A DNA stretch of 64,000 bases from the NCBI RefSeq assembly GCF_014195635.1, contig NZ_JACICC010000001.1, positions 620,001-684,000 of the forward strand. Reading direction: 5' to 3'. Positions within the stretch are counted from its first letter, which is position 1, and every line of letters starts with the position of its first letter. This document shows, piece by piece, positions 37,575 to 45,854 of this stretch. Under the pieces are notes generated by a model that worked only from the letters and a program-made list of their open reading frames with translations, was not told where the DNA came from and ran no database searches. The position numbers and the translations under genes were made by a program. Source of the DNA: Pseudochelatococcus contaminans (GTDB lineage: Bacteria > Pseudomonadota > Alphaproteobacteria > Rhizobiales > Beijerinckiaceae).

Positions 37575-39122
37575 ATGTTCGGCAAGGCCGCTTCCATTTT
37601 ATCCGTGTCCGTCGGGGCGCTCGTTATCGCGCTCGGTGTGTCGGGTCCAGTGCGCGCAGCTTCCGGCGCGGAAGTGTTTAATGTCGTGGCCCCGTTTGAG
37701 GTCAAGAGCATGGAGCCTTCCACGTCCGGCGATGTATTTCTGAGGACAGGCGTTGCTGAAACGCTGGTCGACGTGGATGAAAACGGCAAGCCGCTGCCGG
37801 CGCTGGCTGAGCGATGGGAAGTGTCAGACGATGGCAAGGTGTGGCGATTCTTCGTGCTGCCCGGTGTGGTGTTTCACGATGGATCGAATCTGACGGCGGA
37901 AAGCATCACCCACGCGCTTAACGTGGCGCTTGCACGTTCGGGCGGATTGCTGGCGAAGGCTCCCATCGAGAGCATCGCGCCGGAAGGTGAGACGGTCGTC
38001 GTCACCCTCAAGCAACCCTTCGCGCCGCTGCTTGCCTTCCTCGCCCACAACACCACGCAGATCCTGGCTCCTGCCTCTTATGCAGCGGATGATACGGTTG
38101 TGAAAGTGATCGGCACCGGGCCGTTCAGCCTTGGGGCTTTCGAGCCGCCGTTGAAGTTCTCGGTCGAGCGTTTCGATGGTTATTGGGGCGAGAAACCGGC
38201 GATTGCCAAGGCCAACTATCTGGCTGCCGGACGAGGCGAGACCCGCGCCTTGCTGGCGGAGAGCGGCGATGCGGATTATGTGCTGAACCTCGATCCCGCC
38301 AGCCGCGTGCGGCTTGAGAAGGGCGACAAGGTTGATGTGCTGTCCATCGCGATTCCCCGCACGGTGCTGCTCAAGGTCAATGCAGGGCATCCGGCTCTTA
38401 AAGATGTCGCCACACGTCAGGCGCTGAGTGCGGCCATTGATCGTGAGGGTATTGCCACGGCCATTCTGCGCCTGCCGGACGCGGGCGCTACACAGCTTTT
38501 CCCGCCCAGCGTCGGCACGTGGCACAACAAGAGCATCGCACCGCTGGCCTATGATATCGACAAGGCAAAGGCGCTGCTGGCGGAGGCGGGATGGACGCCC
38601 GGCAACGATGGCGTTCTGGAGCGGGACGGCACGCGTTTCGCCGTGACGTTGACGACCTATCCGGACAGGCCCGAGCTGCCGTTGATCGCGGCCGCGCTGC
38701 AGGAGCAGCTTCGCGAGGTCGGCATTGCCGCCACCATTAACTCCACCAACTCAAGTGAGATACCGGCCAAGCATCAGGACGGCACGCTGGAACTGGGCCT
38801 TGTCGCACGCAACTTCGCGCTGGTGCCTGACCCGATTGGAACCATTCTTCAGGACTATCCGCCCCAGGGCGGCGACTGGGGGGCGCTCAACTGGTCCAAT
38901 GCCGAATTCAACGCGGCTATCGACGCCCTGTCCCGCACCGCCGATGCCAGCGAGGGTCAGGTGCTGCGCGACAAGGCCGTGAGCATCCTGCAAGCGGAAC
39001 TGCCCGTGATTCCGGTGGCCTGGTATCAGCAGACGGCGGCGGTGTCGAAGAAGGTGGAGGGCGCACGCCTCGATCCGTTCGAGCGCAGCTTCGGTCTCGC
39101 GAAGGTGCGCAAGGCTCCGTGA
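37575..39122 (+). CDS. Peptide/nickel-type ABC transporter substrate-binding protein
   Basis: A periplasmic binding protein of the SBP_bac_5 family (dipeptide, oligopeptide, nickel, opine). The 515-residue product has a signal peptide (about residues 1-29, ending VRA-AS), the N-terminal motif LVDVDENGKPLPALAERWEVS, FFVLPGVVFHDGSNLTAE and VIGTGPFSLG. Five genes in a row with overlaps form a full Dpp-type importer. The ligand cannot be read from the sequence; the absence of a lipobox means a soluble protein. Confidence 0.92.
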   Translation: MFGKAASILSVSVGALVIALGVSGPVRAASGAEVFNVVAPFEVKSMEPSTSGDVFLRTGVAETLVDVDENGKPLPALAERWEVSDDGKVWRFFVLPGVVFHDGSNLTAESITHALNVALARSGGLLAKAPIESIAPEGETVVVTLKQPFAPLLAFLAHNTTQILAPASYAADDTVVKVIGTGPFSLGAFEPPLKFSVERFDGYWGEKPAIAKANYLAAGRGETRALLAESGDADYVLNLDPASRVRLEKGDKVDVLSIAIPRTVLLKVNAGHPALKDVATRQALSAAIDREGIATAILRLPDAGATQLFPPSVGTWHNKSIAPLAYDIDKAKALLAEAGWTPGNDGVLERDGTRFAVTLTTYPDRPELPLIAAALQEQLREVGIAATINSTNSSEIPAKHQDGTLELGLVARNFALVPDPIGTILQDYPPQGGDWGALNWSNAEFNAAIDALSRTADASEGQVLRDKAVSILQAELPVIPVAWYQQTAAVSKKVEGARLDPFERSFGLAKVRKAP

Positions 39123-40096
39123 ACGGTCACACCATGAGCAATCATTTCATCCCTCCGGTCGTCCGGACCGTTATTCTGCCCCGTTTGGCGCAGGCTGTCA
39201 TGGTGGCGCTGCTTGTCGGCGTTCTCACCTTCATTCTGGTGCGCTCGCTCCCCGGCGACATGGCTTATCGCATTGCCGCAGGGCGCTATGGCTATGACAT
39301 GGTGGACACGGCGGCTGCCGACGCGGTGCGGCGGGAGCTTGGCCTCGAACAGCCGGCGCTTACCGCGCTCGGCAGTTGGCTGTGGGATATTCTGCGGCTC
39401 GATTTCGGCAACTCGCTGATCTCCGGTGCGCCGGTTATCAAGGAGATCGTGCACCAGTTCGGCGCCACGGTCGAGTTGTCGCTCGCTGCCGTGCTGCTGT
39501 CGCTGCTCATCGGGCCGCCGCTTGGCGTGCTGGCCGGATTGCGGCCGGGCGGATGGCTGGATCGTGTGCTGCTGGTCGTGTCCAGCGGCCTGCGCTCGCT
39601 GCCGGCATTCGTCCTCGGTTTGCTGCTCATCATCCTGCTGGCGCGCGAGTTTGGCTGGTTTCCTGCGGCGGGCCACGGCAGCGCGAGCAATCTTGCGCTG
39701 CCGGCGCTCACGCTGGCGCTGGGCCTTGCGGCTGTATCGGCGCGGGTGGCGCGCGATGCCATGCTCGGCGTCGCGCAATCGCCCTATTATGCCTTCGGGC
39801 GGACCAAGGGTCTGTCCGAGCGGCAGGTGTTTGCGCGCCACGGCATGCGCAACGTGGCGGTGCCCATCGTGACGTATCTCGGTGTGCAATTCGTCTATCT
39901 GATCGAGGGCGTCGTCGTCGTGGAATCGCTCTTTGCATGGCCGGGAATCGGCCATGCGCTGGTGCATGCGATCTTCGCTCGCGATGTGCCGATGATTCAG
40001 GGCACGGCGCTCGTCATGGGCCTCATGTTCGTGGTGCTGAACACGGGCGTCGATCTCGCCTGCCGCTGGCTCGATCCGCGCGTGGCGCGGGCCTGA
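39119..40096 (+). CDS. Peptide/nickel-type ABC transporter permease (DppB-like)
   Basis: The first membrane subunit, BPD_transp_1 family. The product has about six helices and the conserved loop segments VRSLPGDMAYRIA, LGLEQPALTALGSWLWD and the EAA-like loop RTKGLSERQVFARHGMRNV. A GTG at 39119 overlaps the stop of the binding-protein gene by 4 bases (GTGA), which favours coupled translation; an ATG at 39134 is the alternative and would give a 320-residue product. Confidence 0.9.
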   Translation: MNGHTMSNHFIPPVVRTVILPRLAQAVMVALLVGVLTFILVRSLPGDMAYRIAAGRYGYDMVDTAAADAVRRELGLEQPALTALGSWLWDILRLDFGNSLISGAPVIKEIVHQFGATVELSLAAVLLSLLIGPPLGVLAGLRPGGWLDRVLLVVSSGLRSLPAFVLGLLLIILLAREFGWFPAAGHGSASNLALPALTLALGLAAVSARVARDAMLGVAQSPYYAFGRTKGLSERQVFARHGMRNVAVPIVTYLGVQFVYLIEGVVVVESLFAWPGIGHALVHAIFARDVPMIQGTALVMGLMFVVLNTGVDLACRWLDPRVARA

Positions 40097-40117
40097 TTTT
40101 CCGGAGACTGACTTTCC

Positions 40118-40942
40118 ATGGCTGCCGATCTCTCATTGCCGCTCGTGGCGGAGCGCTCTTTCTGGTCCACACAGCGGATTATCGGCGTGGCGCTTCTCGC
40201 GGCGATTGTGGCTTTCGCCTTCGTGACGCCGTTCGTGTTCGACGGCAGTCCCACCCGCCAGAGCCTGCGCAACGTGCTGGGCGCGCCAACCGTGCTTGAG
40301 CCGCTGGGTTACGACCACCTTGGCCGTTCGATGCTCGCACGCATGTCGGCTGCGCTGCGCCTGTCGCTGGGCCTCGCATTCCTCAGCGTCATCACGGCGG
40401 CCGTGCCGGGAATAGCGCTGGGTATTCTGGCGGCGTGGAAGGGCGGCTGGACGGATCGTCTCATCTCGCTGGTGGCGGATGCCTTTCTGGCTTTGCCGGG
40501 GCTGCTGCTAGTATTGATGTTCATCGCCATCGTGCAGGATGCCCCGTGGGCGCTTTATGTCGGCATCTCGCTGGTGCTGTGGATCGAGTATTTCCGCCTG
40601 ACCCGGTCCATCACGCGGGCGCTTGTGCTGTCGCCGGCGGTTCAGGCGTCGCAATTGCTCGGGTTCGGGCCGCTCTACATCGTGCGCCGCCATATCTGGC
40701 CGGAAATCGCGCCGCTCGTGCTGACCGTCGGAGCTTTCGGCGCGGCATCGGCCATCGCTGCCATCGCGGCTCTGAGCTTCGTCAGCGTAGGCGTGCGGCC
40801 GCCGACGCCGGAACTCGGCCTCATGATGACGGAACTGCTGCCCTATTACCACGAAGCGCCCCATGCGCTGCTTCAGCCGGTGGTGGCGGTGTTTCTGCTG
40901 ATTTTAAGCCTCAATCTGATCGCGGGGAGCAACAGCCGATGA
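40118..40942 (+). CDS. Peptide/nickel-type ABC transporter permease (DppC-like)
   Basis: The second membrane subunit. The 274-residue product has the DppC signature PLGYDHLGRSMLARM and the EAA-loop region ASQLLGFGPLYIVRRHIWPEI, with about six helices. It starts 21 bases after the first permease and overlaps the ATPase gene by 4 bases (ATGA). Confidence 0.91.
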   Translation: MAADLSLPLVAERSFWSTQRIIGVALLAAIVAFAFVTPFVFDGSPTRQSLRNVLGAPTVLEPLGYDHLGRSMLARMSAALRLSLGLAFLSVITAAVPGIALGILAAWKGGWTDRLISLVADAFLALPGLLLVLMFIAIVQDAPWALYVGISLVLWIEYFRLTRSITRALVLSPAVQASQLLGFGPLYIVRRHIWPEIAPLVLTVGAFGAASAIAAIAALSFVSVGVRPPTPELGLMMTELLPYYHEAPHALLQPVVAVFLLILSLNLIAGSNSR

Positions 40943-42369
40943 GCACTCTTCTTGTCGCTGAGGACGTTGCCGTTTTCAGCAGCCATCTGCTGGTGCATCC
41001 GGCCTCGCTGACGCTGCAAGCCGGGCGGCCTTTCACCATCCTTGGCGAAACCGGCTCTGGCAAGAGCCTGCTGGCACAAGCGATCATGGGCACTCTGCCG
41101 CGCGGCTTGCGCGCCGAAGGGCGTGTGACTGTGGGAGATCAGCGGCTCGATCTGGCGAGCGGGCAGGGACATCGCGCCCTGTGGGGGCGCACGCTCGGGG
41201 TGTTGCCGCAGGAGCCGTGGCTGGCGCTCGATCCAACCATGCGCGCGCGCAAGCAGGTGGAAGAGGGCTACCGTTTGGTGCGCGGCCTGCCGGCAGTGCA
41301 GTCACGCATCCGCGCTTCGGCCGATCTGGCAGCACTGGGGCTGGGCAATGCCGGTGACAAGCTGCCCTCGGAACTGTCGGGCGGCATGGCGCAGCGCGTG
41401 GCCTTCATCGCTGCAAGAGCGGGCGGCGCGCGCATCGTGATCGCCGACGAGCCGACCAAGGGCCTCGACGTTTTTCGCCGCGACGAGGTGATTGCGTTGC
41501 TGCTGAAGGAGATCGAAGACGGCGGCGGCCTGCTGACCATTACCCATGATCTGGAGTTGGCGCGGCAGATGGGCGGCGACATCGCAGTCGTGCTCGAAGG
41601 CCAGATCATCGAGCAGGGGCCTGCCGCCGATGTTCTGGGCGCACCCCGTCACGACTATACGAAGCGCCTGATTGCGGCCGATCCGTCGGCATGGCCGGAG
41701 CGGAACGCCGCGCCAAAGCGTTCCGCCGGCGTGAAGCCAGTACTCACTGCGGCGGGGCTTGCCAAAACCCGTGGTGGGCAATTGCTGTTTGAGAACCGTG
41801 ATCTGACAGTTCTTCCCGGCGAGATCGTCGGCATCACCGGGCCCAGCGGCTGCGGCAAAAGCACGTTCGGCGATATCTTGCTGGATCTCGTGACGCCCGA
41901 CGCCGGCACGGTTACACGCGCGGAAGGCGTCGCGCGCGTGCGGTTTCAGAAGCTGTATCAGGACCCACCCGCCGCGTTCCCGCAGAAGGTGCCGATCAGG
42001 CGTGCGCTCAACGATCTCGTGCGCCTTCACGGTCTCGACGGCAGCCGGATCGCGCCGCTGCTGGAGCGCCTGCGCCTGTCGCCGGGTCTGCTTGATCGTT
42101 TGCCGACGCAGGTGTCCGGCGGCGAGTTACAGCGCTTTGCTCTGTTGCGGGTTCTGCTGCTCGATCCCGTCTTCCTGTTCGCGGACGAGCCGACATCGCG
42201 CCTCGATCTCATCACCCAGCAGGAGACGGTGGAATTGCTTGCCGAGGTGGCACGCGAGCGCAATTGCGCGGTGCTGATCGTCAGCCACGATGCGGAACTC
42301 ATCCGCAAAATGAGCGACCGGCAGATCGCGTTCGGCAGCCCGCCGGACGCGGCGGCGCTCGCCGCATGA
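40939..42369 (+). CDS. Peptide/nickel-type ABC transporter, fused DppD-DppF ATPase
   Basis: Two ATP-binding domains that are usually separate proteins (DppD and DppF) are joined in one 476-residue chain. Domain 1 (1-260) has Walker A GETGSGKSLL, signature LSGGMAQRV and Walker B IVIADEPTKGLD. Domain 2 (270-476) has GPSGCGKSTFG, VSGGELQRFALLRV and FLFADEPTSRLD. Both sites look intact. Each domain is short for its class and lacks the C-terminal oligopeptide/dipeptide extension with cysteines seen in many Dpp ATPases. It is the last gene of the transporter operon. Confidence 0.91.
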   Translation: MSTLLVAEDVAVFSSHLLVHPASLTLQAGRPFTILGETGSGKSLLAQAIMGTLPRGLRAEGRVTVGDQRLDLASGQGHRALWGRTLGVLPQEPWLALDPTMRARKQVEEGYRLVRGLPAVQSRIRASADLAALGLGNAGDKLPSELSGGMAQRVAFIAARAGGARIVIADEPTKGLDVFRRDEVIALLLKEIEDGGGLLTITHDLELARQMGGDIAVVLEGQIIEQGPAADVLGAPRHDYTKRLIAADPSAWPERNAAPKRSAGVKPVLTAAGLAKTRGGQLLFENRDLTVLPGEIVGITGPSGCGKSTFGDILLDLVTPDAGTVTRAEGVARVRFQKLYQDPPAAFPQKVPIRRALNDLVRLHGLDGSRIAPLLERLRLSPGLLDRLPTQVSGGELQRFALLRVLLLDPVFLFADEPTSRLDLITQQETVELLAEVARERNCAVLIVSHDAELIRKMSDRQIAFGSPPDAAALAA

Positions 42370-42443
42370 CGATTTGACTGCCACCGCGCGAACCCGCGCC
42401 AGCGGCATTGACCGACTAAGGGGCGAGGGGGCTATATGGTCCC

Positions 42444-42869
42444 ATGACCATTCTGCCTGAAGACCTTGCCCGCTGCCTCGTTTTAAACACCGTCGCGGCT
42501 TCGCGAGCGCTGCTGAGAGTCGGCGACGCGCGGCTCAAGCCTTTTGGCGTGACGGTGCAGCAATTGTCGCTGCTGGCCGCAATCCGTTTCCACCCTGGCC
42601 AGCCCGTCATGTCGTTGGCGCAGCTCATTGCGCTCGACAGGACGAGCCTCACGCGCAATCTGGATGTGCTGGAGCGCAATGGCCTCGTGCGGCGCGTGGC
42701 GAATGCCCCGAAAAATGCGCGCGTTTGTGAGCTGACGGACATCGGAAACCCGCTGCTCGACCGTCTCCTCCTGCTGTGGCAGGAATCCCAGGCCGCCCTC
42801 ATGGAAGGCATATCGCCGGAGGATGCGGAGACATACCTGCGTATATCCAAACGGTTGGCCGGAGGATAA
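42444..42869 (+). CDS. MarR-family transcriptional regulator
   Basis: A winged helix-turn-helix repressor of 141 residues. It has the typical N-terminal dimerisation helices, the recognition region PVMSLAQLIALDRTSLTRNLDVLERNGLV and the wing VANAPKNARVCELTDIG. MarR proteins usually bind a palindrome near their own gene and respond to small phenolic or oxidant signals. The palindrome at 42897-42916, between this gene and the FabF-like gene, is a plausible target. Confidence 0.88.
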   Translation: MTILPEDLARCLVLNTVAASRALLRVGDARLKPFGVTVQQLSLLAAIRFHPGQPVMSLAQLIALDRTSLTRNLDVLERNGLVRRVANAPKNARVCELTDIGNPLLDRLLLLWQESQAALMEGISPEDAETYLRISKRLAGG

Positions 42870-42896
42870 GCGCTGCCGCCGCTTGCCTTTCAAGGT

Positions 42897-42916
42897 ATAT
42901 GTGTATATGCACATAT
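42897..42916. promoter_or_regulatory. Candidate MarR operator before the FabF-like gene
   Basis: ATATGTG-TATATG-CACATAT is a 7-bp perfect inverted repeat with a 6-base spacer, 20 bases long, the size of typical MarR sites. It lies 27 bases after the MarR stop and 20 bases before the FabF-like start codon. Confidence 0.5.
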
Positions 42917-42936
42917 CAACCGTGGAAGGAGTTGGC

Positions 42937-44205
42937 ATGTCGGAACCCATCGTCGTTACAGGGCTTGGCGCGGTATCACCGCTTGGGGTAGGCGTGGAGA
43001 CGAACTGGCGTCGTCTGACATCCGGGCAAAGCGGTATCCGCACGAATACCCGCTTCGATTCCACCGGCTGGAAGTGCCAAATTGCCGGGCTGGTGCCCGC
43101 GCATACAGAAGATGCGGACGGTTTCGATCCGGAACGGCACATGGACGCCCGCGACCTGCGCCGCAACGACCTGTTCATTCAGTATGCCGTCGCCGCTGCC
43201 GCTGAAGCTCTGGCGCAGGCCGGATGGACGCCTGAGGCCGTTGCGGATCGTGCCCGCACATCCACCGTGATTGGCACCGGTGTTGGCGGCGTCCCGGCGA
43301 TCACCGCCGCCAGCGAGATTGTTCGCACGGCTGGTGTGCGGCGGCTGTCACCGTTCGTCGTGCCGTCTTTCCTGCCCAATCTGGCGGCTGGCCAGATCGC
43401 AATCCGGTTTGGTTTTCATGGGCCTGCGGGTTCCCCGACCACGGCTTGCGCCGCGTCCGCGCAGGCCATTGGCGATGCCATGCGTCTGATCCGCGCCGGT
43501 GAGGCCGATATAGCGATCTGCGGCGGCACAGAGGGATGCGTCGATCCGGTCGCCATCGGCGGTTTCACGGCGGCGAAGGCGTTGTCCTTTGGCTTTAATG
43601 ACGAGCCGCACCGGGCCTCACGCCCCTTCGACAGCGATCACGACGGGTTTGTCCTGTCCGAAGGGGCGGCCATGCTGGTGATCGAGCGTTTGAGCCACGC
43701 CGAGCGGCGCGGCGCTCAGCCTCTCGCCGTTCTCTCCGGCTACGGCACCACGACGGATGCGCATCACGTCACCGCAGGTTGGCCGGACGGTCGCGAAGCC
43801 GCGCGCGCCATGGAGATTGCGATAAGAATGGCAGACATCGCGCCGGACGCTATTGGTTACATCAACGCCCATGCCACATCGACGCCGGTTGGCGACGCCG
43901 CGGAGCTGGCTGCACTGGAAAAGGTTTTCGGCGCGGGCGCGGCTAAAATTCCCGTCAGCTCGACCAAATCCGCCACCGGGCATATGCTCGGCGCAGCCGG
44001 TGCAATCGAGGCTGTGTTTTCAGTCCTCGCCCTGCAAAATCAGTTGGCTCCTGCGGGCCTGAACATCGAGCGGCCAATGGCGGAGGCAGAAGGGTTCAAT
44101 CTGCTTGCCGATGCCGCGCAGCGGGTCAATATTGAGCACGTCCTGTCAAACGCATTCGGGTTTGGCGGCGTCAATGCCGCGTTGGTCTTCAGCCGGTATC
44201 GGTGA
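42937..44205 (+). CDS. 3-oxoacyl-[acyl-carrier-protein] synthase II (FabF-like)
   Basis: A thiolase-fold condensing enzyme of the KAS II group that elongates acyl chains with malonyl-ACP. The 422-residue product has the active-site Cys in TTACAASAQAIGDAMRL, the catalytic His in HATSTPVGD, and the second His and Lys in KSATGHMLGAAGAIE. The ATG at 42937 has GGAAGGAG before it; an in-frame start at 42823 would overlap marR. It is away from the main fab genes and beside a MarR regulator, so it may be a specialised paralogue and not the housekeeping FabF. Confidence 0.9.
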   Translation: MSEPIVVTGLGAVSPLGVGVETNWRRLTSGQSGIRTNTRFDSTGWKCQIAGLVPAHTEDADGFDPERHMDARDLRRNDLFIQYAVAAAAEALAQAGWTPEAVADRARTSTVIGTGVGGVPAITAASEIVRTAGVRRLSPFVVPSFLPNLAAGQIAIRFGFHGPAGSPTTACAASAQAIGDAMRLIRAGEADIAICGGTEGCVDPVAIGGFTAAKALSFGFNDEPHRASRPFDSDHDGFVLSEGAAMLVIERLSHAERRGAQPLAVLSGYGTTTDAHHVTAGWPDGREAARAMEIAIRMADIAPDAIGYINAHATSTPVGDAAELAALEKVFGAGAAKIPVSSTKSATGHMLGAAGAIEAVFSVLALQNQLAPAGLNIERPMAEAEGFNLLADAAQRVNIEHVLSNAFGFGGVNAALVFSRYR

Positions 44206-44217
44206 CGGGAAACGCTC

Positions 44218-44685
44218 ATGAGCCATAACTATGAATCGCGCATCGTATGGACGGGAAACCGGGGCGAGGGAACGGTTCATTATCGCAGCTATGACCGCAC
44301 CTGGGATATCGCCGTGCCGGGTAAGCCAGTGGTGCACTGCTCGAACGACCCGCTGCTCGGCGGCGATCCGGGCAAGATGAACCCGGAAGATCTGCTGATC
44401 TCCGCCCTCTCGGCATGCCATATGTTGTGGTATCTGCATTATGCCTCGGAAGCCGGTCTTGTTGTCAGCGCTTATGAGGACAACCCCGTCGGCATCGGTG
44501 AAGTTGCGCCCTCCGGGGCTGGGCGGTTTATCGCCGCGACGCTGCGGCCCAGAATCACGTTACAGGAAAATCCCGATCTGGAGCGCGCTGCCGCCATCCA
44601 TCATCGTATCCACGAGGTGTGTTTTATCGCGCGCTCCGTCAACTTTCCAGTTAGTTACGAGCCGGAGTTTATCGTGGTGGCTTAA
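44218..44685 (+). CDS. OsmC/Ohr-family protein
   Basis: A small redox protein of the OsmC fold. The 155-residue product has the first conserved cysteine in LSACHMLWYLHYA and the second in HEVCFIARSVNFP, as expected for a thiol-based peroxide-reducing pair. The NPEDLLISALSACH context fits the OsmC-like YhfA subgroup more than Ohr. It starts 12 bases after the FabF-like stop, so the two are probably cotranscribed. It faces the sugar cassette with a 10-base gap. Confidence 0.88.
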   Translation: MSHNYESRIVWTGNRGEGTVHYRSYDRTWDIAVPGKPVVHCSNDPLLGGDPGKMNPEDLLISALSACHMLWYLHYASEAGLVVSAYEDNPVGIGEVAPSGAGRFIAATLRPRITLQENPDLERAAAIHHRIHEVCFIARSVNFPVSYEPEFIVVA

Positions 44686-44695
44686 GCTATCGGGC

Positions 44696-45847
44696 TCATG
44701 CGGCTGATCGCTGGAAGGCGGGATCGACGCGCAGTTCGATTTCCGGGAATGAGACTGGTGGTTCATCGTGATGTACGCTGGCTATCGCGGTCCGGTATTC
44801 TACCTCGTAGCCATCAATCATGCTGTCGATCCCGAAAAGCCGCTCAACCCGGGCGCGGACCACCCGGCGGTCGATGTTCTTGGCTGCGAGCATGGCCGCT
44901 GCGAGAGCCTCGGCGTCGTCTAGCGGCGCGAGGCAACCTGCTTTACCGATCACTTCCGGCACCGCGCCCATGGCTGTCGCCGCCACCGGCAAACCACACG
45001 CCATCGCCTCTACGGCGGCAAGGCCGAATGGCTCTTCCCAGCGCGGGGTGAATAGCATTACCGATGCGCGCCCAAAGGCAGTCGCGAGTTCCGCACCCGA
45101 AACATGCCCGCCGTAACGGATGTCGCCGCAAAAGAGTGGCCGCAACACGGTATCAAAATAATGCCGATCCTCGACCGCACCGAACAATGTCAGCGGAATC
45201 CCGGCGATCTGCGCCGCCCGGATGGCGAGTTCCGCCCCTTTTGTGGGTGTGAGGCGGCCGGCCCATACAGCGCCATCCGCGCCCGCACTTGCGTTGAACG
45301 GCCATGCCGCGAGGTCAATGCCGTTGTAAACCACAGCGGCGTGGGGCGACGGCATATCAGGCCACCATACGTCCCTCTGGCGGTGCGAGGTGACGGTGAA
45401 GCGCGACCACGGCGCGGCGCTCTCACGGACGGAACGCAGCAGCGCATCGAAAGGCGGCACGTGCAGGGATGTCACCATTGGCAAGCGATATGCCCTTGCA
45501 AGGCGGGGCGGATAACGGTGAAGCGCATTATTATGCACGACATCGAAATCCCCATCCAGCAACTCCCGGCCAAGCGCGGCAAATGCCTTGTCCTGAAGCT
45601 CGTTCAGCACTTCCGAGCCGATGTAATCTTGCCAGGGATAATCGCGGTCATAATGCGTCTCGATCACAGGGCGCAGCGTCACGCCCGGAATCCGCGCCGC
45701 CGCTTGGCTGTCTCCGGATGCGAACAGCGTCACCGCGTGGCCCCGTTGCGCAAGCGCTTTCACCAGGTGGAAAGCGTGGGCTTCCATGCCCCCCATGAAC
45801 GGCGGTGCGATGGGGTGGCGTATGTGGGCTATGACCGCGATTTTCAT
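44696..45847 (-). CDS. Glycosyltransferase family 4
   Basis: A retaining GT-B glycosyltransferase. The 383-residue product starts MKIAVIAHIRHPIAPPF and has an N-terminal acceptor domain with GGMEAHAFHLVKALAQRGH and a C-terminal donor domain with WAGRLTPTKGAELAIRAA, and the EX7E region EEPFGLAAVEAMACGLPV. It is cytoplasmic. The start at 45847 follows the upstream gene by 7 bases; a longer start (45946) lies inside that gene. It is the third gene of a minus-strand cassette with two unusual fused transferases. Confidence 0.9.
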   Translation of the reverse strand: MKIAVIAHIRHPIAPPFMGGMEAHAFHLVKALAQRGHAVTLFASGDSQAAARIPGVTLRPVIETHYDRDYPWQDYIGSEVLNELQDKAFAALGRELLDGDFDVVHNNALHRYPPRLARAYRLPMVTSLHVPPFDALLRSVRESAAPWSRFTVTSHRQRDVWWPDMPSPHAAVVYNGIDLAAWPFNASAGADGAVWAGRLTPTKGAELAIRAAQIAGIPLTLFGAVEDRHYFDTVLRPLFCGDIRYGGHVSGAELATAFGRASVMLFTPRWEEPFGLAAVEAMACGLPVAATAMGAVPEVIGKAGCLAPLDDAEALAAAMLAAKNIDRRVVRARVERLFGIDSMIDGYEVEYRTAIASVHHDEPPVSFPEIELRVDPAFQRSAA

Positions 45848-45854
45848 GGCGTCC

